The notes under the pieces were generated by a model. It was not told the origin of the DNA, ran no database searches, and saw nothing but the letters and a program-made list of their open reading frames with translations. This document shows positions 45,021 through 55,509 of a stretch of DNA of 64,000 bases, piece by piece; within the stretch, counting starts at the first letter, position 1; each line of letters starts with the position of its first letter. Position numbers and translations under genes: made by a program. The stretch comes from Mycogone perniciosa (lineage: Eukaryota; Ascomycota; Sordariomycetes; Hypocreales; Hypocreaceae): positions 1 through 64,000 of the forward strand of contig JAOALB010000057.1 of assembly GCA_025331125.1 (NCBI GenBank). The letters are read 5' to 3'.

Positions 45021-45500
45021 CTACTGGCATCTAATACTATTGACAATGCCGTCCATATCCCCAAGAGTGCAAACGAGGGCCTGACCCACATTGAATGCTC
45101 CGCTCCGGCCATTGCAATTATTGGTACTGCGATTTTGGTTAAGTCGTTGAGATATATTAATGAAGGGAAACGATTGAATGAACATACTCAAAGACCCTGC
45201 ACTGTGTGCCTTGTGGCTTGGAGAAAGATGAAATCCGGTTCCTAAATTCGGTAGGGAGATTCTCTAATCGCGAGGTTAATAAGGAGGGAATAGAGACTCG
45301 ACTTATTCTATCCATCAAGCACGGAATTGGAGGATCTTACTACAAACTCCTGACACGAGGTCAACAGTAATGAAACTACCTCTACCGGATGGTCCATCGT
45401 AGACTACAAGCTGAATCGCCGTTTGTCTCTCCTCCACAGGTGAGGAAAGCCCGGAAGTGGCCGTGAGAAGGCTGACGAGAACAGGGAAGTTGAACTTCAT
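45021..45500 (-). CDS. Small secreted protein rebuilt from three exons
   Basis: Exons on the minus strand: 45500-45341, 45263-45188, 45126-45021; introns of 77 and 61 bp (donors GTAAGA and GTATGT, acceptors TTAG and GCAG, with a CTTAAC branch site in the second). Total 342 bp, 113 residues. MKFNFPVLVSLLTATSG is a signal peptide. The mature part has GPSGRGSFITVDLVSGVC, NLPTEFRNRISSF, a GTQCRVF, then NNCNGRSGAFNV and a final CTLG...SIRCQ. The cysteine/NLP/ISSF layout resembles small fungal secreted proteins of crystallin-like type, but I would not name a family. A naive single-exon reading stops after 84 codons and hides two thirds of the gene. A TATA box lies about 130 bp upstream. Confidence 0.75.
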
Positions 45501-45625
45501 GTTGCAATATACTGGGCTGACCAAGTATGTCTTAAATATAGAAGATTTAATGAATTGGATGCTTTGCACTTAAGTCTTGATTTAATTTAAGGACTCTGCA
45601 TTAAACTGTGGAATATTAAGGGGGT

Positions 45626-45632
45626 TTATATA
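45626..45632 (-). promoter_or_regulatory. TATA box of the three-exon secreted protein
   Basis: TATATAA on the minus strand, about 130 bp before the start codon at 45500. Confidence 0.45.
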
Positions 45633-47786
45633 CTCGGCTTCATGGGCCATGACATAAGGAGTCAATGTAGTTGAGAACTTGGTTTTTGCCAACTTTTGGG
45701 AATTTCGCTAATTGCACTCATATGTAAACAGTCTTATTACGTCTTTAGATAATAAGTGGCTGGTCTTACCTGATATCTTTTCGCCAGTAGCTTTCAGCTC
45801 GGCATATACGCCTTACATGTAAGAATACTCCGCCAAATATAATTTCTAATCGTAATTTTGTTCATATCCAGTTGTTTGAATAGTGTGACGTCAATAATAG
45901 CGTGAAAATTAACCTTATTTGCAATACGCACCGGACCCGAGTTTGTACTCATTGTGGTGTATAGGTAGATACCGGACATGTGAAACACCAATTGACAAAG
46001 CCTCATTGAGCCTAGACCGAATAGACTCAGCCGACATGTGATATCCCGGTAAAACAATTATGACGCAGGCGCTACCTGGCGTATTCTGTGTAGGTTTACA
46101 GCTGAGAAGTGCGAGCTACCTCGTATCAGATCGAAAAAGTGCTTGAAGGGGCTTCAAGTCTTGGAGCATAAGTGAACCATGGACTCGTATCCAGCTCTCA
46201 GAGTAGACATTATTCTTAAATTGTCAGTCATGTCATATTGACGATATCGACATCTTCTAGCAGCAGGACGCATCACCAAGGTTCAACTGTGACGAGATAG
46301 GGGAACGAATGACGTCGAATGCGACTTGGGCAGAATGATTGTTTACGAGGAGACAAGAGATTCCTGAGGAAAGCTCTAACTTAAACTATTTATGTACCTA
46401 AATAAAGTGGGACTGTTCATAAAGTATTATGAAAGTCACCTAATAATAGTTCCCTCACAGCAACTTTTGGTGCTGCTGTCCTGACTGGACCACCTATAGG
46501 CCAATAGACTTTACTAGCGGGTCTCCAAGATATTATTAGTTCATTCATAATTTCATATGCACCAGTCACCCTGATATGCATGCTTCTCCGTCACAAAGTG
46601 GAGACAACGGGCCTCATTGACTAAGTAAATAATGACAAATACCAGAGGTGTCGTCTCAAACGTCCAATCAGTGTATCATAACAACTGTCTGATGATTCTT
46701 AGCAAACCATAATCTCGTCACACCCGGGCCTTGAACCCCTACCTAACATACCCGTAAACGAGCCGAGCTAGAAGGTGGCTGGGCCTGGACTCTCGCCTTC
46801 GTCCCGCCTACCGAGCCAGAACACTTCTAGAAGCCGAATTAACTGCATCGAGCTCAGAAACCCTCTTTTCTTAGTTCTGTTTTTCCTCTCTTCTTTAGCT
46901 TTTGGATACTCATACTCCGCAGTAGTCGCCTAGCAGTTGTCAATATACTCGCTTGGACCGTTGCAGGTGCAAGCCGTTGTCGATTCCGACGCGTCATGAG
47001 ATACGTTTGTAATTGTCTCGCGGGGTTTCTCGGTTTTCACCCTGTTCATCGTTGCTATCGCTACTCTTCTTCTTCCAGTGGGATTGCTTGCATTATCTTC
47101 TCGAGAGCTCATTTACGCATTGAAAGACTTGTATCATAAACGACGCGCTCGACATCGCATGTATATCAATGGTTAATGACATCGATCATTGACAAATCTA
47201 TGTGCAAGATTCCTTTGTCTGCATAATGCTTGCTGTGTTAGATCTACCTAGGTAGTACCTCTTAATACTTCCCACCCACTAGTCGATGCATCGGCCACCA
47301 CGTCTTACAGTATAATGCCATTGGAATGAAATCTACTCCAAGGATTTGTCGAGATCCTGAAAGCGAATCCTTCCAGCATCAGCCTACAGTGAATATGGTA
47401 GGGTAGTGAGATCATGAAGAACCAACCGCATATGAATGGATATTGTTGGTGAATTCAGGGAGAAAAGCATATAAGAGAGTAAAACAACCAATCTAAACCT
47501 ATAAACCTTAGTTCATCCTTTTAGAGTTTATCTGCATTACTATAGATAGCCACTTCCTTAATTTACCAAGTATAGTTAACCGTTAAATAATTTATTTTTA
47601 ATTTGCCTTACTTACTAAATATCCTAGTAACTGTTTATTTTAAAGTTATAAAAGAAAAAGAGAAAAAATCTGATTTTAAAAAGAATATGAACTAATACTT
47701 ATCTTCGAATATATTTTTATTTATAATTAAGTGTTTATTGTTGTAATATCCCTGGTTGTTTCTTTATTGAAGTATACGCTAATGAA
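45633..47786. other. Gene-poor spacer with an AT-rich end
   Basis: No supported gene in 2.1 kb. 47560-47760 is strongly AT-rich without inverted ends that I could see. A 60-codon minus frame at 46930-47112 has no motif. Confidence 0.5.
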
Positions 47787-48089
47787 TTAGTTAGTGAAGG
47801 CGCACCACTTTGAGTGCGGAGGGAATGTGCATGCTGGCATGCCCATGGCGTCAGCCAAAGTAGGCTTGCAATCCTTCTGTAGCTCATCGCCATACGATAG
47901 GAGAGCCGTCAGCAGGCTCCCTGTTGGCTTAGGCACGTCGAAGGACGACTCCAAGATGTATGTTGTGCATCGCCACGGATCGCTTGTGTCGGTAGGCATC
48001 TCAGTGGGTAGTATTATGTCAAAGATGAATGCCGTAGCGGCCGTAGCCTTGAGGATGAGGAATGTTATCACTGCCCTCATATTGGACAT
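47787..48089 (-). CDS. Small secreted protein with SYGDEL motif
   Basis: 100 residues, ATG at 48089 or, slightly inside, at 48080. MRAVITFLILKATAATAFIF is a signal peptide. The mature part has WRCTTYILESSF, a PTGSLLTALLSYGDELQKDC stretch, then PACTFPPHSKWCAFT and stops. The combination P.GSLL.A..SYGDEL...C followed by C.FP..S.WC.F occurs in a family of fungal secreted proteins of unknown function. From memory those proteins continue well past the WCAFT element, so this copy may be C-terminally short. Five cysteines, no catalytic motif. Confidence 0.65.
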   Translation of the reverse strand: MSNMRAVITFLILKATAATAFIFDIILPTEMPTDTSDPWRCTTYILESSFDVPKPTGSLLTALLSYGDELQKDCKPTLADAMGMPACTFPPHSKWCAFTN

Positions 48090-48394
48090 GTGCGTGAAGG
48101 TGAGAGTGCCTGTATTTACCGTCGAGGCATCTCACTCCAGTATAGTGGCGTAGAGGGCCACCAGTTTTAAACGAAGAAATAACCAGGAGGATATCACTTG
48201 GCAGAAGGTTGTTGGTTGTTACCTGGGTAGTCATCGCTGCCAAGCAAAGGGATTGAGGGTCCAAATTAACTAGGCAACCGAGCAACCTAATCCTAGAGAA
48301 ACCCCTGACAATTCACCGCATTCAGTTGCTTCAACTTCAAATAACCGCAAAGACACATCGTCAGTCAATCGCTTCAACGACAGTTTCCACTACA

Positions 48395-49273
48395 ATGTGT
48401 CTTCGCCACGACTTCCCAGATGGAGCCTCAGACGGCACCTCAGATGCCGGATTCTCAGAAGAGTCAGACTCACCCAGTGATCCAGCTTATACGCCTGACG
48501 AGCTCGCGACGATTTTCCTGGATTTTTATACATTTCTCACCACACTGCACTATGACGCGGCACATCTCAAAGTCCCTCCACCTGGAGGATGGCCAGGCCT
48601 TACACCAGAATTATGTGCAAGCTTCGGCAGGTCTGACTATGCTATCGAAGTCCTACGTCGTTTGCCCTACTTTGACGATGAAAGCAAGGCATATATACAT
48701 TACAAATCGCGACTGATCGACTATTCTTCCTTTACCTTTGAGGACTTTGAGGACGTGAAATATCAGGATGAGTTCACTGGGATCTGGACTATTGAAGGAG
48801 ACGGGCCTGTTGATCTAATTCACATCTTCTGCATTGCTGCGGGCCGCGAAACCTATGGCCGCGAATTATTTTTAAACGTCCAGGATGGCGGAATTACCGA
48901 GGATATGGTTCGTTCCGATCAAGTTGATCTGGTTGATGTCAGGTCCTACTTTAACAACCTCAAGGAGGCCTATCGGAGCCTTAAACTTATTCCCTGCCCG
49001 GGCAGGATCACAATTGAGGCGTGGGGTGTGCCCGAACGAGCCGAAGATACGGAGATTACCTAGGAACAAGTCCGTTCCCAAACGGAAGAGTGGAAGACCG
49101 ACCTAGATATCTAGTATGTTCGGCAGATTTACCGGCAGTATGGATGGCCTGATGCGTTCCGGAAGGAAGACGCCAAGAAAGTCATTGATGAGCTGCTGGA
49201 ATTGATGGAAGAGCAGCGTAACAGCACATGGGAGGGAAGCCCGCAAGATTGGGATCAGTGGAAATGGAAATAG
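48395..49273 (+). pseudogene. Hypothetical protein gene with two in-frame stops
   Basis: The frame is open from an ATG at 48395 (or 48326) to a TAG at 49061-49063, about 222 residues. It then continues in the same frame, past a second TAG (49112-49114), to a TAG at 49271-49273. The tail reads YVRQIYRQYGWPDAFRKED then KVIDELLELMEEQRN, clearly protein-like. Both TAGs could derive from CAG by one C-to-T change in a CpA context, the preferred site of repeat-induced point mutation. The body (LDFYTFLTTLHYDAAHLKVPPPGGWP) resembles uncharacterised fungal proteins; I assign no function. It may be a recent pseudogene or a gene with a shortened but stable product. Confidence 0.6.
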
Positions 49274-49565
49274 TACTGGCTTCGGGGCCTCATTCTTTGA
49301 CTTTGTCAAACCTTCTGTTTCATAAGCAATTTATACATTCTTCCACTTCATTCCAGTATAATTCGGGTTTCATAATCACGAAACAATTTATTCAGACCTA
49401 CATGTATAAGACCTCCCAGCTGTGCAGTTCGGGGTCATTCTTAGGCGAATGTCAGCGAGGGATAAGGAAAACGACGGATCTACAGTGGTTTTGATGTAAG
49501 ACTCACACTCTGCACCGTTCCTAATGGCATCATGAAGGAGGAGGCGCTTCCCCGGCCCAAAAGTC

Positions 49566-50965
49566 TCAAGAGTGGTCCCTCAGTCTCACCCACCAAAGCC
49601 CTACCACTGAGACCAAAACACTACCCATAGTCCAAGCGATGTTCCAATCGCCGTAAGCAAACTTAGCACTGATCACCATTAACCCAGAAAATACGGTCAT
49701 CAAAAGCAAGACGATGCGCTCGTAATAGATCGTCTAAGTCTCATCTATTATCAATCCTCGAAAGTGGACCTCGCCAAGTCGAGGGCAGTGCCATTCGTTG
49801 ACCTTTGACAGAATGTCCCTAGGTCCACTGTCAGGTTCTGATCTATTAACGAGCTGGACAACTCACGCGTGGCTGTTTATGACGTGTTCGACATCCAGCA
49901 AGTCATTCACTGTAGCGATCTCCGGATGTAGGAAGGCCAATCGAAGAAATCGGTGCATTCTTATCTGCCGCAGTCTCTTCTGTTTTTCATGCCAAATCTT
50001 CTCTGGGCATAGTGCGTCATCAAGATTGCGAGATATACAGCTATCATAGCAGTCAGTCATTCCAGTTGATGAGTCGTATTCACATGGCCGCTCCTGTGGT
50101 TCATAGCTGTTGATGTCCTGCTCAAGTTGACTCGTCTCTGATGTCAAGTCATCGGCAGAAAAACTGCCAATGTATTCGACGATATTCAACGAGCTACGCT
50201 TGTGTGCCGACATTTGTCCTGCGATCGACACCTGTGATATGCTTCAGAAAACGCAGTCACACATACTACGATCGGACTACCACGGACCTCCCCAATACTT
50301 ATCTTGATGTCGAAAAGAGGTGCGAGGATACTGCCCCATCTGCCCCTGGAAGCGAACCAAGCATTGCGAATATTTTCCCATACAGCAACCTCGTTCGCTG
50401 CATCATCCCTAATATGAACGGGAAAGATGCGACAAAAGTCCACCTGACGTCGACAGAGCAGAACGCAGGAATCAGAACCAGCTGGTGGGGAATATATCGG
50501 CTCCAGAATGCCCATAATCTCACTCTTTCTTGCATCATGACGGATTTTCCGCGCGTCAGATATGACAAAAGCAGGCGTCTCTCTGGTGGATTTTTCGCCC
50601 TGCCTGCCGAAACTTGTTCTCTTAATTGGCTGACGCGGCTGTGTAAATCCATGAGAAGTGTGAGAAGCTCGTAAACGTGGTCTCTGTATGTCGGTTTGTC
50701 GGTGATCAGGCATGCATTGCGGGTTAAACTGGGCTGCGAAGTAGCGTAAGGCAAGAGGGCGACCAGGCTTAGGTGTTCTGAATCTAAAGATTGCTAGTAA
50801 ACTGTTGAATCGGAACTTATCATCAAGATGATGCGGTTGCCATTCCAAAACCCAAGGCAAATTCTGGGTGTTGGGCCTTCTGATCAATATCTGCGACTCC
50901 TGGTCATTCTCCACCTCGCGCTGCTGTCTCAACAGCGCATTTCTTGGGGGCGCTAGAAACTCCAT
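49566..50965 (-). pseudogene. Decayed WxxIRxAW membrane protein gene
   Basis: Pieces in order on the minus strand: an N-terminal MEFLAPPRNALL; a coiled stretch DHVYELLTLLMDLHSRVSQL in one frame; then, after a frame change at an A-run near 50600, AFVISDARKIRHDARKSEIM, ILEPIYSPPAGSDSC and VAVWENIRNAWFASRGRW. Next comes a possible 56-bp intron (weak GTCCGT donor, CACAG acceptor near 50230), SYEPQERPCEYDSSTGMTDC, and QKRLRQIRMHRFLRLAFLHP ending INSHA with a perfect GTGAGT donor at 49867. A last exon carries a TAG (49734-49736) and two membrane segments. The order fits a large uncharacterised fungal family. With a frameshift and a stop in conserved parts it is probably dead. Confidence 0.55.
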
Positions 50966-51733
50966 GACAACTATACGGCGGGATTGAAGATGACTACCAA
51001 GAAGTCTAATAAAGTCATTACAGGGTGAATACATAAGATACTGTTGTCAGTACCAGTACCCTCAAATTGCCGCTATATAATGGGGGCGGTTGGGGATGAG
51101 GCTCTGTTTGCCGCGGCTGGGCTAATCAGTAGGCAGATCAAGTCAATATGGAGAGTTGCCTTTAAGGCAGACTTCAGATGGACCAATCTATGTCGATTGA
51201 GCGATCCTGTATTGAGGCTATGTATATTGACTGCTGGGCTGTGCCAATTACCTGCATGAACTTCGCCCACACTACCGTGTCAGCTGTTGATTGGATCAAT
51301 TAATGTTCTTGCTTCGCAAGGGCCGGTCTTTTGACCTGGAAAACGCAATGGAAAGGGGATCGTTTTTCACAGCCGAGGCTACACATCACGGTTCTCTTGT
51401 TCTCTCCCTCTCAATCGGCCAAGAATAACGGGAGCGCCTTCGTGATCATCCACATCCCCTTTTGGTGCGATCTTTGGAGGCAGTTGCTCGATGTGATCGC
51501 TTTGCCGACCTGGTCTCTGCGTTGTGATCATTCCACATGGAGACCGGAAGTTTGCTCTTCAAGGATGTGATCTCTCATTCCTACTGACTTCTTTGTGGTG
51601 TACTTAGATCAAACCGTGGATCAGCAAAGCAAGACATCTTCAAAGAAGTAGTACAGTATCTGCCATGCTATCCAGATAAAAAATAGAAGACGAGAAGCAC
51701 GTAGAGAGAAGAGTCATCTCCAACCAGGTAATT
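50966..51733. other. Spacer between pseudogene and TPR-CHAT gene
   Basis: No gene supported. Probably the former promoter of the decayed gene and the 3' side of the CHAT gene. Confidence 0.5.
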
Positions 51734-53827
51734 CTAGGCTCCATAGTGGACAAACTGTGCCCAGTTGAGTGGCATGTTGGGCTCGGCTCCCCGCAGTGCC
51801 ATCACGGCTTGTTGTAGCGCCTCTGCCACACAGCTTTCGAGTGCTGATCCATCACATTGCAATATCGAATTGTAGAATCGACTTGCTACCTCCACGCATT
51901 CGGAATCCCCGGCTGGCCATAAGCAGCCTATCACATGGGGAAATCCTGCCACCTGGAACGCGCTTACCACGTGGATTCCCTCGTCCGGCAACCAAGTCGC
52001 CTTGTTCTCAGCTGTCGAGCAGGCAGAGAGATACGCAATCTGTGCGTGTGGGAATTGTAATTGCCAAATTCTTTCGACTGTCAATCGATCCTGCATGGCG
52101 GCCTGCCCTGGTTCGTTGGCGCTCCTCTGTAGAATTAACCCACTATTTGATGGATTGATACTATCCGAATCTCCGTGACATGCAAAATGTGCAATACTGC
52201 ACATCTTTAGCTCATGGAGGATCTGCTCTGCGCTAGGATGGTCGAGGGTGGTGGATTCAATACGACGGTTCGCAGCCTCAAGGATCTTGGTTTTCTCCAT
52301 CGCAACTCCCCGCAGATCTCGTGGTGCCTTCTTGTCAGTAGGGCCTCTAGGCGTTGTTGGCATTGTTGCTACAAGCAATCTAGACGCTGTATTGGAGGCC
52401 ATCTGCCTCGAAACCTGACTCTGCGAGTAGGACAATGCCTTAATCGATGGCGTATAGGAAGATGTGACTTTGCTATAGGTGTTCTCAGTCGAGCTTTTGA
52501 CGTGTAAACCAGCTGCATGAAATGGTATCGAGCTTCCTAGCCCCGTTCCAATCCACCAAACGCGAGGAAGGCCTTTATCTGGTTCCTTCAGCGTTGGAAT
52601 TGCCTCAAGGGTTGGCTTGACGCATACTTCCCATAGCCAAGAAAGATACTTCAAGAAGTCGTCGTTCTTCGGTCTTTGATCAGACTTCTTTTTTGCCTTC
52701 CAATTTTTGCTCAACCAAGTCTTTGCATCCGATGCTGATAAACTCGGCAGCCAGCGTGTCTTGGTCCTATCCCTAAAAACAAGAAGTGCATGGCTTCGGA
52801 ACTCAGTGTTATTAATGATAATAATACAGCCCTCACCAGCGCACTGCTGCATCTCAGAAACGGTAAGTCCTCGCACAAAATGCTTGAAGCCAGGGATCGC
52901 CCTAATCTCCTCAATGCAGCTATACAGCTCGGTGGTAACCTCGAGTCGCCGATTTACAATCTCTGTTCTCGGTATTTCGTGGCCCAGTGTGCTAACTTGT
53001 TCAACAAGGCGCTTGTATCGCTGAGAAAGCTTAGGGTGCGTCTGGGCGAGATCTGATATACCAGTGCGACAGTCTAGTAGCCGGCTGATGATGACGGTAC
53101 GACCTTGTTCAAGACATACAAGGGCCTCTTCTGGTTGGTCCTGTGCTAAAAGCAATGCACACAGATCAGAAGCAACACCTGCGAAAGCTGAGAGTACAGA
53201 TAGCTGGTCATCTCGGCCAATTAGTCCGGTGGTTACTTCGGGGAGTATTCTAAGCACAGCCCTCCCCAAAGCGATTCCTTCGTCGAGTTTATGCCGTTTG
53301 GCCATCAGCTTGAGACATCTAGAGGCTGCCCGGAGACGCTGAAATAACACGGCATTTGTAGATTCCCAGGCATCGTAGATATGGGTAGAAGCGTTCTCCA
53401 GGTCTGCCGTCTCGCCCGCTTGTTCATATCGGCTTTCAAGACCGAGTCCAAGGCTGTACAAGTATGTCGCCCGGTCCGGGTGATTGGCTGGCGTCAGGTC
53501 CAGAGCTTCTTGTGCGGCCTTGATTGCCTTCTCCAAGTCCTCAATCTCTTTTGCCTTTCCATAGCGTTCATACAGAAACGCCCCGAAGTTATGTAGTGCG
53601 GCCACACGGCCCAGGGGATCAGGGGTTGCCGATTCGGTAGCTTGTCGCGTGATCTCGATTGCCTCGTCTAAGTCTTTTATCTCTGTTGCCCTCGTATATT
53701 GCTGGTTTAGATCCGCTGTGAGGCCATTTAGTCTTGCAGCCAGGCCCAGTTGATCAGCCGACGACAAGGCGGAATCCTGTCCTACATCCTGTCTTGTGCC
53801 TTTGGGTACCTGCTCTCGTACTTCCAT
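51734..53827 (-). CDS. TPR-CHAT domain protease-like protein
   Basis: 697 residues from the ATG at 53827 (the frame is open to a GTG at 53869, just after a TAG that could be an acceptor, so an upstream exon is possible). The N-terminal third has TPR-like repeats (DLDEAIEITRQATESATP ... GRVAALHNFGAFLYERYG, then DLEKAIKAAQEALDLTPA). The C-terminal CHAT domain, a caspase-fold peptidase relative, has the dyad in place: His551 in IAHFACHGD and Cys603 in YLSACSTAEN, then GIHVVSAFQVAGFPHVIGCLWP. Bacterial TPR-CHAT proteins include the Craspase protease and gasdermin activators; in fungi the architecture is common but mostly unstudied, sometimes linked to cell death or nonself recognition. The frame is unbroken although its neighbours are pseudogenes. 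Confidence 0.85.
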   Translation of the reverse strand: MEVREQVPKGTRQDVGQDSALSSADQLGLAARLNGLTADLNQQYTRATEIKDLDEAIEITRQATESATPDPLGRVAALHNFGAFLYERYGKAKEIEDLEKAIKAAQEALDLTPANHPDRATYLYSLGLGLESRYEQAGETADLENASTHIYDAWESTNAVLFQRLRAASRCLKLMAKRHKLDEGIALGRAVLRILPEVTTGLIGRDDQLSVLSAFAGVASDLCALLLAQDQPEEALVCLEQGRTVIISRLLDCRTGISDLAQTHPKLSQRYKRLVEQVSTLGHEIPRTEIVNRRLEVTTELYSCIEEIRAIPGFKHFVRGLTVSEMQQCAGEGCIIIINNTEFRSHALLVFRDRTKTRWLPSLSASDAKTWLSKNWKAKKKSDQRPKNDDFLKYLSWLWEVCVKPTLEAIPTLKEPDKGLPRVWWIGTGLGSSIPFHAAGLHVKSSTENTYSKVTSSYTPSIKALSYSQSQVSRQMASNTASRLLVATMPTTPRGPTDKKAPRDLRGVAMEKTKILEAANRRIESTTLDHPSAEQILHELKMCSIAHFACHGDSDSINPSNSGLILQRSANEPGQAAMQDRLTVERIWQLQFPHAQIAYLSACSTAENKATWLPDEGIHVVSAFQVAGFPHVIGCLWPAGDSECVEVASRFYNSILQCDGSALESCVAEALQQAVMALRGAEPNMPLNWAQFVHYGA

Positions 53828-55509
53828 CTCCTTCGCATATGGTCCAGGATTAATTGGCCTATAGTTCACCTAAACCTTTCAGAAATTCTCGTCTCGTTAT
53901 TGCCGACTGTGTTTGTACGGCTCTGATTCGGCGGCAAGCCGTTGATCCATTTTCTCATATCTTTGGTGGAGTTGGCTTGCCTCTTGCCTAATACGGCCCT
54001 CTAGAATCCCTCCTGGCCATAAGGAGTGCTGTGGGACTGCCATATCGTCACTATCACCACTCACTTCAGGCCTCTCCTCATCCCTGCAAAATTTCGCAAA
54101 AGGTCCGCATGAAGGATACCATGAACCACCACTCAAATCAGAGCATAGCCCCATAACTTACGAATTTCCACTCGCTGGCCAGAGTCAAAGCAGCTTGAAT
54201 GCAGGCTATGGATCCCCATTCACATCGCTTGTTGCCACTAGTAAGATTGTAGGTACGCGGTTGATCTCATCTATGGAGATATTCAGAACGTCGACAATAC
54301 CCAATTACAGCTGATTGCTCCCGGTGAGCACATATATGCTTTCGAAGATGAGACTGTGGTCTTGTTTAGAAGGAGATACGTGTGACATGTATGACTGCGA
54401 GGATAATGATGATGATAAAGAGGCTGAGGATCTGATAGAGGTTAACTTAGAAGGCCAATATGAGCTGGACGGAGAGTGGGACACTGAGGCGATCCATGGA
54501 GGGGAGATTATATGTATTTGTTCCTGAACGTTGGGATGCTCTTTGGACAGAGGCAGACCAAGGAATGATCCCCGAGTGCTGCAGCATGACAGGAAGTACC
54601 CCATGCACCGATCTAGTGAGTGAAAATTATCTGAGCAACAAGAACTGGACGAGTAGATGGGCGTAATCGTCAAGCTAATACACTTGGCTCCGCAAGTAAA
54701 GAACCAAGCCTTAGATCCCTGTCGGCTACTATAAGAATCGGCTCTGTCTTTCAATTCTCCACATTCTGACAGCTGATTACCGCTAAAAGGCTTGCACCAG
54801 CCATTTTATGGACTTAGCTTCTTCCACCAATGATCTCACACCAAAACACTGCGAGATGAAGATCCCGCAAGTCTTGGAGAAGAGCACATTGGTGCGGAAA
54901 AACCTTGATTGGGTCCCTACATGACTTTTATATCGTAATAAATGAGTATGCTTGTCAATTTGTGTTGTTTTTGCGACTATTTCCTGTTAGAGATATTGCA
55001 TTGGGCATGGCATAGAATCACGAGAGCTGACGGAATAGTCCTGCATCTACGACTCTGCTTCTCTTACTTCGTATTTGCGCCATTAGATGGCTTCTTATAT
55101 ATATACATCAAACATTTAACACCAAATTATCTCTATTTCTAGAATCCGAAAATTGCTTTAGCATTGCAGTCTGACTGGTGTCCAAAATGGTTCCCAAGCT
55201 ATGATGTAAAATATGGGTTTGGGACGGAGAAAGACAACAATGATGCTGTGGATCATCTCAATACGATGTCACCTGGCTGCCAAGGCCGCAGAGCTTCATG
55301 AAGATCCCTAGAGGAGCATTTATAGTTGTGAAAGACCGCCTCTCTGGCACTGGCGCATGTTTGATGCGATTGAACTTGGGTTTGCACCATCCAAGATGCC
55401 TGGCTCTCCATCATCAAGGTGACTCGTCGCTGTTCTGGCCATCAGCTCGGGCCTGATATCAGTTGGTGCTGCATACCATGAGTAGTAACCTATAAATCCT
55501 GCCCACAAT
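53828..55509. other. Spacer upstream of the CHAT gene
   Basis: A minus frame at 53897-54154 could be a 5' exon of the CHAT gene, but I found no phase-compatible splice. A plus frame at 54315-54527 is acidic and has no known motif. A plus frame near 55145-55300 (KYGFGTEKDNNDAVDHLNTM) looks protein-like but is too short to place. Confidence 0.45.

Noticed and set aside
46690..46800. tRNA-like stretch (CCCGGGCCTTGAACCCC)
   Set aside because: The B-box-like part does not pair with a proper acceptor stem or A box on either strand.
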